64,000 nt of DNA from Modestobacter sp. L9-4 (lineage in GTDB: Bacteria; Actinomycetota; Actinomycetes; Mycobacteriales; Geodermatophilaceae), in contig NZ_CP077800.1 in the NCBI RefSeq assembly GCF_019112525.1, positions 1,860,001 through 1,924,000 of the forward strand. The letters run 5' to 3'. Of this stretch, positions 17,865 to 26,492 are shown piece after piece. The position numbers and the translations under genes were made by a program. Numbering within the stretch: position 1 is the stretch's first letter; every line of letters starts with the position of its first letter. Below the pieces are notes generated by a model, which saw only the letters and a list, made by a program, of their open reading frames with translations, ran no database searches and was not told the origin of the DNA.

Positions 17865-18775
17865 GTGCTGCTGACCGCTGCCCCGACGGCCCTGGCCGAG
17901 GCGGAGTGGACCGCACGGGAGGCCGCGCACCAGGCGCGGATGGACACCTGGGTCGCGCCCCACCAGGAACGTCGCCGGACCGGCACCGCCCACCCGGTGC
18001 TGGACTTCCTCTTCACCTACTACTCCGAGACCCCGAACCGGCTGCGCCGCTGGCACCCCGGCGCCGGCACGGTGCTCCTCGGGGACGCCGCCCGCGAGCG
18101 GCTGGCCTGGCCGCTGTACGCCGAGGTCGACGGCCTGACCGCCGACGGCGACGCCGTCCGGGGTGTCGGTCTGGACCGGCCGGCGTTCCTGGCCAAGCGG
18201 CGGTCAGCGGCCGGCTGGGTCGAGGGCCTGCTGAGCGCCACCGCGGGCCGGGCCGGGCAGTTCGGGTGCTTCGGGATGCACGAGTGGGCGATGCTCTACC
18301 GCCCCGGGGACGGCGAGGTGCGCCACGAGCTGCCGCTGCGGCTGGGCCAGGCCGGCACCGACGCCGTGGTGGAGTCGCACAAGGTGCAGTGCAGCCACAT
18401 CGACGCGTTCCGCTTCTTCACCCGGGCCGGCGTGCCGCGCAACACGCTGCAGCCCACCCGGGACACCCAGCAGCAGCTCGAGCAGCCCGGCTGCCTGCAC
18501 GCCACCATGGACCTCTACAAGTGGGCCTACAAGCTCAGCCCGGCCACCCCGGCGAGCTGCTGGCCGACTGCTTCGCCCTCGCCGCCGACGTCCGTGAGCT
18601 GGACATGCGCGCCTCGCCCTACGACCTCAGCGGGCACGGGTACGCACCGGTCGCCGTCGAGACACCGGAGGGCAAGGCGACCTACGTCACCGCCCAGCGC
18701 GGCTTCGCCGCCCGCGGCGCGGTGCTCCGCGAGCGGCTGTTGGCCGTCGTCCGCGACCTGCTCGACGAGGGCTGA
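17865..18775 (+). pseudogene. Frameshifted gene; relatives are annotated 3-methyladenine DNA glycosylase
   Basis: The frame opening at GTG 17865 encodes conserved sequence to MDLYKWAYKLSP (about residue 225), then turns into low-quality Pro/Ser-rich sequence. The expected continuation (GELLADCFALAADVRELDMRASPYDL... to LLAVVRDLLDEG, stop 18775) is present intact in another frame. The switch lies at the CCCCGG run 18547-18552; adding one base restores a single frame of about 303 residues. The total span, 911 nt, is two more than a multiple of three, as a one-base loss predicts. Actinobacterial relatives are routinely labelled 3-methyladenine DNA glycosylase, but I see no standard glycosylase motif, so function is uncertain. 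Either a true inactivating deletion or a sequencing error in a homopolymer would explain it. Confidence 0.88.
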
Positions 18776-18793
18776 GGCCCTACGGTCGGGTGG

Positions 18794-19618
18794 GTGAGCA
18801 CCGACCGCTGGCTGCACCTGGACGGCACCGCCAACACCCGTGACCTGGGCGGGCTGCCCACCACCGACGGCGGGACGACGGCGTTCGGCCGGGTGCTGCG
18901 CAGCGACGACCTGCAGGACCTGAGCGCTGCCGACGTCCGCCGGCTGGTCGAGGACACCGGGCTCACCGAGGTGCTCGACCTGCGCACCACGGCCGAGATC
19001 GTCATGGAGGGCCGCGGACCACTGCGGGAGGTCGCCGAGGTCACGCACCGGCACGTCGGGCTGCTGCCCGAGCGGGGGCTGCGCACCGACGTCTTCGCCG
19101 CCGAGCTCGACGAGGCGGAGGTGCGCGCGCAGCTGCCCGCCGGCTGGGGCGAGTCGGTGCTCCCGCGCCAGGTCGGGCCCGCCGACGAGGGCGAGCCCCC
19201 GGCCGTGCGCTCCTACCTCGGGTACCTCACCGACAGCCCCGACCAGGTGGTCGCCGCGCTGCGGTCGCTGGCGGCCGGGGGGCCGGGCGCGGTGGTGGTG
19301 CACTGCGCCGCGGGCAAGGACCGCACCGGGGTCGTCTGCGCACTGGCCCTGGCGGTCGCCGGCGTCGGGACCGAGGCGATCGTCGCCGACTACGCGCTCA
19401 CCACGGAGGTCATCGACGCGGTCGTGGCCCGGCTGGCCGCCACCGCCACCTACGCCGAGGACATGGCCCGCCCCGTCGCCCACCACACCCCGCGGGCGGA
19501 GACGATGCGGCGGGTGCTGGAGCTGGTCGACCAGCGCTGGGGCGGCCCGCTGGGCTGGCTCGAGCAGCACGGCTTCGGCCCCGACGAGCAGTCGGCCCTG
19601 CGCGCCCGCCTCCGCTAG
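18794..19618 (+). CDS. PtpB-like tyrosine/serine phosphatase
   Basis: A 274-residue protein from GTG 18794. It opens with DGTANTRDLGGLPTTDGGTTAFGRVLRSDDL, typical of the Mycobacterium PtpB/Y_phosphatase3 family. The catalytic P-loop is VVVHCAAGKDRTGVV near residue 173, with nucleophile Cys and the invariant Arg. Members remove phosphate from phosphotyrosine, phosphoserine and sometimes phosphoinositides. In this free-living type of organism a host-directed role is unlikely, so signalling or metabolite dephosphorylation is more plausible. It begins 18 bp after the frameshifted gene and may share its transcript. Confidence 0.9.
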   Translation: MSTDRWLHLDGTANTRDLGGLPTTDGGTTAFGRVLRSDDLQDLSAADVRRLVEDTGLTEVLDLRTTAEIVMEGRGPLREVAEVTHRHVGLLPERGLRTDVFAAELDEAEVRAQLPAGWGESVLPRQVGPADEGEPPAVRSYLGYLTDSPDQVVAALRSLAAGGPGAVVVHCAAGKDRTGVVCALALAVAGVGTEAIVADYALTTEVIDAVVARLAATATYAEDMARPVAHHTPRAETMRRVLELVDQRWGGPLGWLEQHGFGPDEQSALRARLR

Positions 19619-19634
19619 CCCCCGGACAGCAGAG

Positions 19635-19664
19635 GACCCCGGCTCCCTCAGGGAGTCCGGGGTC
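19635..19664 (+). terminator. Hairpin terminator after the phosphatase gene
   Basis: GACCCCGG and CTCCCT at 19635-19648 pair with AGGGAG and CCGGGGTC ending at 19664, a stem of about 14 bp with one bulged base and almost no loop. It starts 17 bases after the stop at 19618. It could also serve the convergent small gene at 19708-19863. Confidence 0.75.
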
Positions 19665-19707
19665 GCAGTGCGTACCTGTGCTCGCCCTCAGCGGAGGGCG
19701 ACGGCGT

Positions 19708-19863
19708 TCAGCGCAGGATGTTGGTGAACTGGGTGCTGTTCGCGAGGGTCAGCAGCTCGTCGCGCATGGCGGGGCTGCTGGTGCGTGCGACGGCCTGGTC
19801 CAGGGCGCGGCGCGTACGCGACGCCTGCCGACGCTGACGCCAGCTGGAGGTCACGCTGCTCAT
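19708..19863 (-). CDS. Small Arg-rich protein, 51 residues
   Basis: A 51-residue frame starting MSSVTSSWRQRRQASRTRRA and continuing with RDELLTLANSTQFTNILR. The N-terminal half is strongly basic (seven Arg in residues 9-19), the second half amphipathic. A GGAAGAAGG purine-rich site precedes the ATG at 19863. Codon choice is ordinary for this genome. Similar short proteins (basic head, helix ending in MRDEL..LAN) are common but unnamed in actinobacteria, so I treat it as a real gene of unknown function, perhaps nucleic-acid or ribosome associated. Confidence 0.65.
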   Translation of the reverse strand: MSSVTSSWRQRRQASRTRRALDQAVARTSSPAMRDELLTLANSTQFTNILR

Positions 19864-20059
19864 GTCACTGCCTTCTTCCGGTGGTCCCGAGTGGTTGTTA
19901 CGCCCACATTAAAGCAGGCGCGACGGCTTCTATTCCATCGGATCCAAGGGCGTGTCGCCGAAGCTTCCGACGGATCGTTCACCCGAAGGGAGGAGAAGCC
20001 GACGATCCGTCACCCGGCGTCCACCTCGGCAGCCTGCCGTCCACCCGCACGACCGACAG
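19864..20059. other. Less GC-rich intergenic region with a 10-bp inverted repeat
   Basis: This stretch, upstream of the 51-residue gene and downstream of ptsI, holds no convincing reading frame. It is less GC-rich around 19895-19945, where the promoter of the small gene probably lies. GACGGATCGT at 19969-19978 and its exact complement at 20002-20011 form a perfect 10-bp inverted repeat 23 bases apart, with a purine-rich GGGAGGAG run between them. Confidence 0.4.
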
Positions 20060-20090
20060 AGCCCCACCGGTCTCATCGACCGGTGGGGCT
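20060..20090 (-). terminator. ptsI terminator
   Basis: A perfect 13-bp stem, AGCCCCACCGGTC at 20060-20072 and its complement at 20078-20090, with a 5-nt loop (TCATC). It lies 47 bases beyond the ptsI stop. Confidence 0.8.
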
Positions 20091-20137
20091 CGGGACTTGA
20101 GCGGTACGGCCGGCCCGTCGCGACGACGGGCCGGGGG

Positions 20138-21850
20138 TCAGCTGTCGGCCAGCGCCGTCCGGGCGGCCGTGCGCGCGGACTGGGGGTCGGCGGCGGCCAG
20201 CGCCACCTCGGCGGCGCGCTGGCAGGCGGCCAGGTCGACCGACGCCAGCCGCGCCCCGACGCCGGCGATCGAGCCGGCCGCACACGACAGGTACGAGACC
20301 CCCATCCCCACGAGCACGCAGGCCAGCAGCGGGTCGGCCGCCGCCTCGCCGCACACCCCGACGGGCTTGCCGGCCCGGACGCCGGCCGCCGCGGTCAGCT
20401 GCACCAGCGCCAGCAGGGCCGGCTGCCAGGGGTCGGTGAGGTCGGCCAGGTCGGCGGAGAGCCGGTCGGCGGCCAGGGTGTACTGCGAGAGGTCGTTGGT
20501 GCCGATCGACAGGAAGTCCAGGTGCTCGAGGAAGCGGTCGGCCAGGACCGCGACCGAGGGCACCTCGACCATCACCCCGGGGCTCATGCCGCGCTCGCGC
20601 GCCTGGGCGGCGAACTCGACCGCCTCGGCGACGGTGGCCACCATCGGGGCCATCACCCACGGGTCGGCACCGGTGGAGCGGGCCGCCTCGGCCACCGCGT
20701 CGAGCTGACGGGTGAGCAGCCCGGGGTCGCGCCGGGCGGTGCGCAGCCCGCGGACGCCGAGGGCCGGGTTGGCCTCGTTGGGCGGGGTGGCGAACGGCAG
20801 CGGCTTGTCCGACCCGGCGTCCAGCGTGCGCATCACGACCTTGCCGCCGGGGAAGGCGGCGAACACGCCCTTGTAGATCTCGGTCTGCTCCTCCACCGAG
20901 GGCTCCTCGGTGCGCCCGAAGAAGGCCAGCTCGGTGCGCAGCAGGCCGACCCCCTCGGCGTGCGCGTCGGCCGCGGCCCGGGCACCGGCGCCGTCCTGCA
21001 CGTTGGCCAGCACCTCCACCCGGTGCCCGTCACGGGTGGCGCCGGGGCCGCGGTAGTCGGCCAGCACGGTCGCGGCCTTGGCCGCGGTGTGCACCAGTGC
21101 CTTGGCGTGCCCCGGGTCGGGGTCCACGGTCACGGTGCCGTGCTCGCCGTCGACCAGCACGGTGGCCCCCTCGGGCACGTCGGAGAGCCCGCCCACGCCG
21201 ACGACGCAGGGCAGGCCGAGCTGGCGGGCGATGATGGCGGTGTGACTGGTGGCCCCGCCCAGCCGGATGGCCAGACCGATGATCTTCGCCGGGTCGAGAC
21301 CCGCGGTGTCGGCGGGGGCCAGGTCGTCGGCGAGCAGGATCGAGGGGGTGTCCGGCGCAGGGACGCCGGGCTCGCCCTGCCCGGTGAGCTGGGCGACGAT
21401 CCGGTCGCGGACGTCACGGACGTCGGTGGCCCGCTCGGCCATGACACCGCCCAGGCTGCTGAACAGCGCCACGAACTGGTCGGCCGCGCCCACGGTGGCC
21501 ACCTCGGCCGAGGCGCCGTCGGCGATGCGCTGCTCGACGGTGGACAGCAGGCCGCGGTCGCGCGCCAGCTGCGCGGTGGTGTTGAGCACCTCGGCACTGA
21601 CCCCGGTGGCCGCCGAGGCCCGGGTCGCCAGCCGCTCGGCGACCGCGTCGGAGGCGGCGGCGAAGCGCTCCAGCTCGACGCCGCGCTCGCTCTCCGGGAT
21701 CCACGGGCCGCGCGTCGCCGGCAGCGCCACCGACCCGACCGGCCGGACGACCGGGCCCATCGCCACTCCGGGGACCACCGGTGTCCCGGTCAGCACCACC
21801 GCGCCCCCGGGGGCCTCCGCGACGAACGGGGAGCCGGTCTGGCTGGACAT
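20138..21850 (-). CDS. ptsI: PTS enzyme I (phosphoenolpyruvate-protein phosphotransferase)
   Basis: 570 residues, the usual length. The phosphorylated His lies in GGATSHTAIIARQLGLPCVVG near residue 200. The PEP-binding barrel has LLRTELAFFGR near 310, GVRGLRTARRDPGLLTRQLDAV near 375, and FLSIGTNDLSQYTLAADR near 460, with the catalytic Cys in VGVCGEAAADP near 510. It takes phosphate from PEP and passes it to HPr, the product of ptsH at 26040. It is divergent from the regulator-fruK-fruA-ptsH operon, so the fructose PTS is complete within 6 kb. Confidence 0.96.
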   Translation of the reverse strand: MSSQTGSPFVAEAPGGAVVLTGTPVVPGVAMGPVVRPVGSVALPATRGPWIPESERGVELERFAAASDAVAERLATRASAATGVSAEVLNTTAQLARDRGLLSTVEQRIADGASAEVATVGAADQFVALFSSLGGVMAERATDVRDVRDRIVAQLTGQGEPGVPAPDTPSILLADDLAPADTAGLDPAKIIGLAIRLGGATSHTAIIARQLGLPCVVGVGGLSDVPEGATVLVDGEHGTVTVDPDPGHAKALVHTAAKAATVLADYRGPGATRDGHRVEVLANVQDGAGARAAADAHAEGVGLLRTELAFFGRTEEPSVEEQTEIYKGVFAAFPGGKVVMRTLDAGSDKPLPFATPPNEANPALGVRGLRTARRDPGLLTRQLDAVAEAARSTGADPWVMAPMVATVAEAVEFAAQARERGMSPGVMVEVPSVAVLADRFLEHLDFLSIGTNDLSQYTLAADRLSADLADLTDPWQPALLALVQLTAAAGVRAGKPVGVCGEAAADPLLACVLVGMGVSYLSCAAGSIAGVGARLASVDLAACQRAAEVALAAADPQSARTAARTALADS

Positions 21851-21974
21851 GCCTTGCCTACCTGTCTGCCGACCCGAGGGCGGACATCGGGGCGAACGAG
21901 TCGCTTCGTAGCGGTCACGTGGCGGAGCTGCGCAGCGACGATGGTGCGCTCGTGACCAGGGTCACCACTCGTCC

Positions 21975-22003
21975 TTGACTTGTCAACTGATCCCACGTAG
22001 AAC
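21975..22003 (+). promoter_or_regulatory. Predicted sigma-70-like promoter of the fructose PTS operon
   Basis: TTGACT at 21975-21980, a 17-bp spacer, then TAGAAC at 21998-22003. The region is less GC-rich than its surroundings. The -35 overlaps an inverted repeat (TTGAC-TT-GTCAA, 21975-21986), a plausible operator for the DeoR-type regulator. On the other strand the same repeat offers TTGACA for ptsI. Confidence 0.6.
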
Positions 22004-22136
22004 AACATGAACGCAGCTGCGTTCCCACACGACCGGGCGGGGCGCTCCCCACTCCCCCGGCACGGCCCGGCCGCGCGCCGCTGCCTGCCCCCTGCTGCCC
22101 CGTCCTTGCCTGCCCCCAGCCGCCCGGGAGGTGACC

Positions 22137-22904
22137 GTGTACGCCGAGGAGCGCCAGCAGGCGATCGCCGGGCTCGTGACCGAGCGCGGCCGGGTCGCCG
22201 TCACCGCCGTGGCCGAGCACTTCGGGGTCACCACCGAGACCGTCCGCCGCGACCTCGCCGTCCTCGAGCGGGCCGGGATGCTGCGCCGGGTGCACGGCGG
22301 GGCCGTGCCGATCGGCGCGCTGGCCGTGGTGGAGCCCGCCCTCGGCGAGCGGCGGCGGACCCGTACCGACGCCAAGCGCCGGATCGCCGCCGCCGCACTG
22401 GCGCAGCTGCCCCCGGCCGGGGGCAGCATCATCCTCGACGGCGGCAGCTCCACCGCAGCCCTCGCCGAGCTGCTCACCGGTGACCGCCCGCTGGTGGCAG
22501 CGACCAACTCGGTGCCGATCGCCGCCCGGCTCGCCGGTGCACCGGGCCTCACGCTGCACCTGCTCGGCGGCCGCGTGCGCGGCACCACCCAGTCGGCCGT
22601 CGGGGAGTCCACCGTGGCCGCGCTCACCGGGCTCCGCGCCGACGTCGCCTTCCTGGGCACCAAGGGCATCAGCGCCGAGCACGGCTTCTCCACCCCCGAC
22701 GAGTCCGAGGCCGCCGTCAAGCGCGCCATGGCCCGGGCCGGGCAGCGCGTGGTGGTGCTCGGCGACAGCACCAAGCTGGGCCGCGAGCACCTGGTGCGCT
22801 TCGCGGCCGTTCCCGAGGTCGACGTCCTGGTCACCGACGACGAGGCCGACCCCGCGCTCGTCGGCGAGCTCCAGCGGTGCGGGGTGGAGGTGGTCGTCGC
22901 GTGA
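22137..22904 (+). CDS. DeoR/GlpR family regulator of the fructose PTS operon
   Basis: 255 residues from GTG 22137, chosen because GGGAGGTGA lies six bases upstream; a GTG at 22131 is the alternative. The N-terminal winged helix-turn-helix reads YAEERQQAIAGLVTERGRVAVTAVAEHFGVTTETVRRDLAVLERAGMLRRVHGGAV, standard for DeoR repressors. The C-terminal sugar-phosphate sensor domain has ILDGGSSTAALAELL near residue 100 and VVLGDSTKLGREHLVRF near 205. It probably represses the operon until fructose-1-phosphate binds; the ligand is inferred from gene context. Its stop overlaps the fruK start (GTGA). Confidence 0.92.
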   Translation: MYAEERQQAIAGLVTERGRVAVTAVAEHFGVTTETVRRDLAVLERAGMLRRVHGGAVPIGALAVVEPALGERRRTRTDAKRRIAAAALAQLPPAGGSIILDGGSSTAALAELLTGDRPLVAATNSVPIAARLAGAPGLTLHLLGGRVRGTTQSAVGESTVAALTGLRADVAFLGTKGISAEHGFSTPDESEAAVKRAMARAGQRVVVLGDSTKLGREHLVRFAAVPEVDVLVTDDEADPALVGELQRCGVEVVVA

Positions 22905-23893
22905 GCAGCCCGCTCCCCGCCACGGTGGTCACGCTCACCGCGAACCCCAGTGTCGACCGCACCCTGGAGCTGCCCGGCCCGCTGGCCCGCGGCACGCTGA
23001 CCCGGCTGGGCGCTGCCCGCACCGAGCCCGGCGGCAAGGGCGTCAACGTCGCGCGGGCGCTCGCCGCGGCCGGCGCCGACGTGCTGGCCGTGCTCCCGGC
23101 GGCCTCCGACGACCCGCTGGTCTCCGCACTGCACGCGCTGGGCCTGCCGGTGGCGGCCGTGCCGATCGACGTGCCGGTGCGCACCAACCACACGCTCACC
23201 GAACCCGACGGGACGACGACGAAGCTGAACGAGCCCGGCCCGCGGCTGGAGCCGGCCACCCTCGCGGCGCTGCAGCAGGCGGTGCTCACCGCGGCCGCCT
23301 CGGCGCGGTGGGTGGTGCTGTCCGGGTCGCTGCCGCCGGGAGTGCCGGTCGACTGGTACGCCACCGTGGTCCGGGCGCTGCGCGGCACCGGCGCGCGGAT
23401 CGCCGTCGACACCTCCGAGGAGCCGCTGCAGGCGCTGCTCGCCGCCGGCCCGGACGCCGCACCCGACCTGCTCACCCCGAACACCGCCGAGCTCGCCCAG
23501 CTGGCCGGCGTCCCCGAGGCCGCGCTCGTCGACGACCCGGACGCCGCCCGGGCCACCGTGGCCTGGCTGCACGGACGCGGCGTCGGCGAGGTGCTGCTGA
23601 CCCGCGGCGCCGACGGGGCGGAGCTGTCCACTGCCGACGGCGGGCGCTGGTCGGCCCGGCCGCACCCGGTCGCGGTCCGCAGCACGGTCGGCGCCGGCGA
23701 CAGCAGCCTCGCCGGGTACCTGCTGGCCGACCTCGCCGGCGCGGCCCCCGCCGCCCGGCTCCGGTCGGCCGTCGCGCACGGCACCGCCGCGGCCGCGCTG
23801 CCCGGGTCCGCCGTCCCCACGCCCGCCCAGGTCGGCCTCGTGACCGTCGACGTCGTCCCCGGCGTCCCGGCCCCGGTGGGGGCCCGCCGGTGA
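22901..23893 (+). CDS. fruK: 1-phosphofructokinase
   Basis: A 330-residue PfkB-family kinase, GTG start overlapping the regulator stop. VVTLTANPSVDRTLELPG at the N-terminus and EPGGKGVNVARALAAAGADV near residue 42 are specific to the FruK/LacC group. WVVLSGSLPPGVP lies near residue 140 and the catalytic VRSTVGAGDSSLAGYL near residue 260. It phosphorylates fructose-1-phosphate, produced by FruA during import, to fructose-1,6-bisphosphate. Its stop overlaps the fruA start, so expression is coupled to the transporter. Confidence 0.95.
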   Translation: MSSPLPATVVTLTANPSVDRTLELPGPLARGTLTRLGAARTEPGGKGVNVARALAAAGADVLAVLPAASDDPLVSALHALGLPVAAVPIDVPVRTNHTLTEPDGTTTKLNEPGPRLEPATLAALQQAVLTAAASARWVVLSGSLPPGVPVDWYATVVRALRGTGARIAVDTSEEPLQALLAAGPDAAPDLLTPNTAELAQLAGVPEAALVDDPDAARATVAWLHGRGVGEVLLTRGADGAELSTADGGRWSARPHPVAVRSTVGAGDSSLAGYLLADLAGAAPAARLRSAVAHGTAAAALPGSAVPTPAQVGLVTVDVVPGVPAPVGARR

Positions 23894-26007
23894 CCGCCGC
23901 CGAGGGGACTGCCGTGCCCGCGCTGCTCACCACCGAACTGGTGACGCTGGACGCCGACCTCGGCCCGGACCGGGGCGGCGTGGTCGCCGTGCTGGCCGGG
24001 CTGGTCGCCGCGACCGGCCGGGCCACCGGCGCCGAGGCCCTGCACGCCGACGCGATGGCCCGGGAGGCGAAGGCGGCCACCGGGCTGCCCGGCGGCATCG
24101 CCATCCCGCACTGCCGGTCCGCCAGCGTCACCCGGCCGACGCTGGCCTTCGCCCGGCTCTCCCCCGCCGTCGACTTCGGTGCCGCCGACGGTCCGGCCGA
24201 CCTCGTCTTCCTCATCGCCGCCCCCGAGCACGGCGACGCCGACCACCTCACCCTGCTCAGCGCACTGGCCCGGGCGCTGGTGCGCCCGGAGTTCGTCGCC
24301 TCGCTGCGTGCCGCGGCGACCCCGGCGGAGGTGGTGCAGCTGGTGCAGGACGTCGTGTCCCCCGCGCCGGCGGCGCCCGTCGCAGCGCCCGTCGCAGCGC
24401 CTGTCGCGCCGCCGCGCCCGGTCCGCCGGCTGGTCGCGGTCACCGCCTGCCCCACCGGGATCGCGCACACCTACCTGGCCGCCGACCGGCTCGCCGCCGC
24501 CGCCCGCGAGGCCGGTGTCGAGCTGCACGTGGAGACCCAGGGCGCCTCCGGTGCCACCCCGCTGGACCCGGCGGTGGTCGCGGCGGCCGACGCGGTCGTG
24601 TTCGCCGTCGACGTCGGCGTCGAGGCCCCGGAGCGGTTCGCCGGCAAGCCGGTGGTGCAGACCGGCACCGGGCGGGCGATCAGCGCACCCGGTCAGCTCA
24701 TCGCCGACGCGCTGGCCGCCGCCGACGACCCGCAGGCCCGGCGGGTGCCCGCCACCCCCGCGGGCAGCGCGGGCCGCCTCGGCGTCGGCACGCCCCGTCG
24801 CGCGGGCAGCGAGGTCAACCGCTGGCTGCTGACCGGCGTCAGCCACATGATCCCGTTCGTCGCGGCGGGCGGGCTGCTCATCGCCCTGGGCTTCCTGCTG
24901 GCCGGGTACCCGGTCTCGACCACCGCCCCGGGCACCACCGTGTCCTACGCGCAGAGCTGGGTGCTCGACCACTCGCTGTTCGACCTGCCCACCAGTGACG
25001 TCGCCGACCTGCGCGGCGGGCTGGCGGGCTACACGGGTGCCCTGCTGTTCCTGCTCGGCAGCCTGGCCTTCGGCTTCCTCGTGCCGGCACTGGCCGGCTA
25101 CACCGCCTACGCCATCGCCGGCCGGCCCGGCCTGGCACCCGGCTTCACCGTGGGCGTGGTCGCCACGACCGTGGGCGCGGGGTTCCTCGGCGGCCTGGCC
25201 GGCGGGCTGATCGCCGGCCTGGTGGCCCGCTGGCTGGGGGGCCTGCGGGTGCCGGACTTCGTCCGCGGGCTGATGCCGGTGGTGATCGTGCCGGTCGGCG
25301 CGACGCTGGTCGCCGGCGGGCTGATGGCGATGGTGCTCGGCCGGCCGCTGGCCGCCGCGGGCACCTGGCTGACCGAGGGGCTCGACGGGCTGTCGGGGAG
25401 CTCCTGGATCGTGGTGGGCGTGCTGCTGGGCGCGATGATGGCCTTCGACGTGGGCGGCCCGGTCAACAAGGCCGCCTACGCCTTCGCGACCACCGGGCTG
25501 TCCAGCTGGTTCACCGACCCGACCGACAACACCGGACCGCTGGTCGTCATGGCCGCGGTGATGACCGCCGGGATGATCCCGCCGCTGGCGCTGGCGCTGG
25601 CCAGCACGGTCCTGCGGCCGCGGCTGTTCACCCCCGCCGAGCGCGCCAGCGGCCGGGCCGCCTGGCTGCTGGGGCTGGCGTTCATCTCCGAGGGCGCCGT
25701 CCCGTTCGCCGCCAACGACCGCCGACGGGTCATCCCGGCGGTCGTGCTCGGCAGCGCCACCACCGGCGCGATCGTCGCCGGTTGCGGCGTCGAGCTGTCG
25801 GCACCGCACGGCGGGGTCTTCGTCTTCTTCGCCGTCAGCGGGTGGGTCGCCTGGGCGATCGGACTCGTCGCCGGCACGGTCGTGGGCGGTCTCGCGGTCG
25901 TGGTCGCCAAGAGCATCAAGCAGACACCGGCCCGTGCCGATGGCTCCGGTGAGCGCACCGCCGACCTGGCCCGCACCTCCCTGCCCGGCGGCGCCCCGGC
26001 ACACTGA
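23890..26007 (+). CDS. fruA: PTS fructose transporter EIIABC
   Basis: 705 residues from GTG 23890, overlapping the fruK stop. Domain order: EIIA (1-150) with the phospho-His in GGIAIPHCRSASV near residue 77; a Pro/Ala linker with three PVAAP-like repeats near 165; EIIB (178-275) with the phospho-Cys in VTACPTGIAHTYLAADRL near 188; then EIIC (about 310-690) with 8-10 membrane segments and the motifs GAMMAFDVGGPVNKAAYAF and LAFISEGAVPFAANDRRRV. It imports fructose while forming fructose-1-phosphate. The three-domain fusion is the usual actinobacterial form. Confidence 0.95.
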   Translation: MTAAEGTAVPALLTTELVTLDADLGPDRGGVVAVLAGLVAATGRATGAEALHADAMAREAKAATGLPGGIAIPHCRSASVTRPTLAFARLSPAVDFGAADGPADLVFLIAAPEHGDADHLTLLSALARALVRPEFVASLRAAATPAEVVQLVQDVVSPAPAAPVAAPVAAPVAPPRPVRRLVAVTACPTGIAHTYLAADRLAAAAREAGVELHVETQGASGATPLDPAVVAAADAVVFAVDVGVEAPERFAGKPVVQTGTGRAISAPGQLIADALAAADDPQARRVPATPAGSAGRLGVGTPRRAGSEVNRWLLTGVSHMIPFVAAGGLLIALGFLLAGYPVSTTAPGTTVSYAQSWVLDHSLFDLPTSDVADLRGGLAGYTGALLFLLGSLAFGFLVPALAGYTAYAIAGRPGLAPGFTVGVVATTVGAGFLGGLAGGLIAGLVARWLGGLRVPDFVRGLMPVVIVPVGATLVAGGLMAMVLGRPLAAAGTWLTEGLDGLSGSSWIVVGVLLGAMMAFDVGGPVNKAAYAFATTGLSSWFTDPTDNTGPLVVMAAVMTAGMIPPLALALASTVLRPRLFTPAERASGRAAWLLGLAFISEGAVPFAANDRRRVIPAVVLGSATTGAIVAGCGVELSAPHGGVFVFFAVSGWVAWAIGLVAGTVVGGLAVVVAKSIKQTPARADGSGERTADLARTSLPGGAPAH

Positions 26008-26039
26008 GACGAGCACGTCGACCAGAAAGGCAGGCACCG

Positions 26040-26300
26040 ATGCCCTCCAAGACCGTGACCGTCGGCTCCTCCGTCGGGCTGCACGCCCGCCCCGCCGCCC
26101 TCATCGCCGAGGCGGTCACCAAGTCCGGCGTGCCCGTCACCCTGGCCACCCCCGGCGGCAACCAGATCGACGCGGGCTCGCCGCTGATGATCATGACGCT
26201 CGGCGCCAAGCAGGGCACGGACGTCGTCGTCAGCTCCGACGACGAGGCCGTGCTGGGCCGCATCGCCGCCATGGTCGCCAGCGACCTCGACGCCGACTGA
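26040..26300 (+). CDS. ptsH: Phosphocarrier protein HPr
   Basis: 86 residues. The phosphorylated His lies in VGLHARPAALIAEA (about residue 15). A Ser in DAGSPLMIMTLGA near residue 46 occupies the position that is regulated by HPr kinase in Firmicutes; no such kinase is seen here. HPr carries phosphate from enzyme I to FruA. It is the last gene of the fructose operon, 32 bp after fruA with an AGAAAGGCAGG site, and is followed by tandem hairpins. Confidence 0.95.
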   Translation: MPSKTVTVGSSVGLHARPAALIAEAVTKSGVPVTLATPGGNQIDAGSPLMIMTLGAKQGTDVVVSSDDEAVLGRIAAMVASDLDAD

Positions 26301-26305
26301 CGAAG

Positions 26306-26393
26306 GACCCCGTCCCCCTCGCACGCTCGGGGCGAGCCTCTGGACGGGGCCGGACGACGCAGCGCCCGTCCTCCGCGGGGAGGACGGGCGCTG
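26306..26393 (+). terminator. Tandem hairpin terminators after ptsH
   Basis: The first hairpin pairs GGACCCCGTCC near 26306 with GGACGGGGCC near 26342, enclosing a smaller CTCG-rich hairpin. The second is stronger: CAGCGCCCGTCCTCC (26360-26374) with its exact complement (26379-26393), loop GCGG. They close the fructose operon. Confidence 0.75.
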
Positions 26394-26492
26394 TCGTGTG
26401 CTGGGCCGGTCAGCCCTCGCAGGCCCCCTCACTGGGCCAGCCACATCCGTCCGCCCCGAGTCGGGAGGACACGCGGGGAGAGGGGCCGCGCC

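Noticed and set aside
18540-18556. Programmed -1 frameshift explanation for the 17865 gene
   Set aside because: The CCCCGG run is not a standard slippery heptamer with a clear downstream structure, and an indel is simpler; still untested.
22831-26037. Very long minus-strand open frame (over 1000 codons) opposite fruK-fruA
   Set aside because: Its product is Gly/Arg/Gln/His-rich without domains; it mirrors well-supported fructose PTS genes and reflects GC-rich codon structure.
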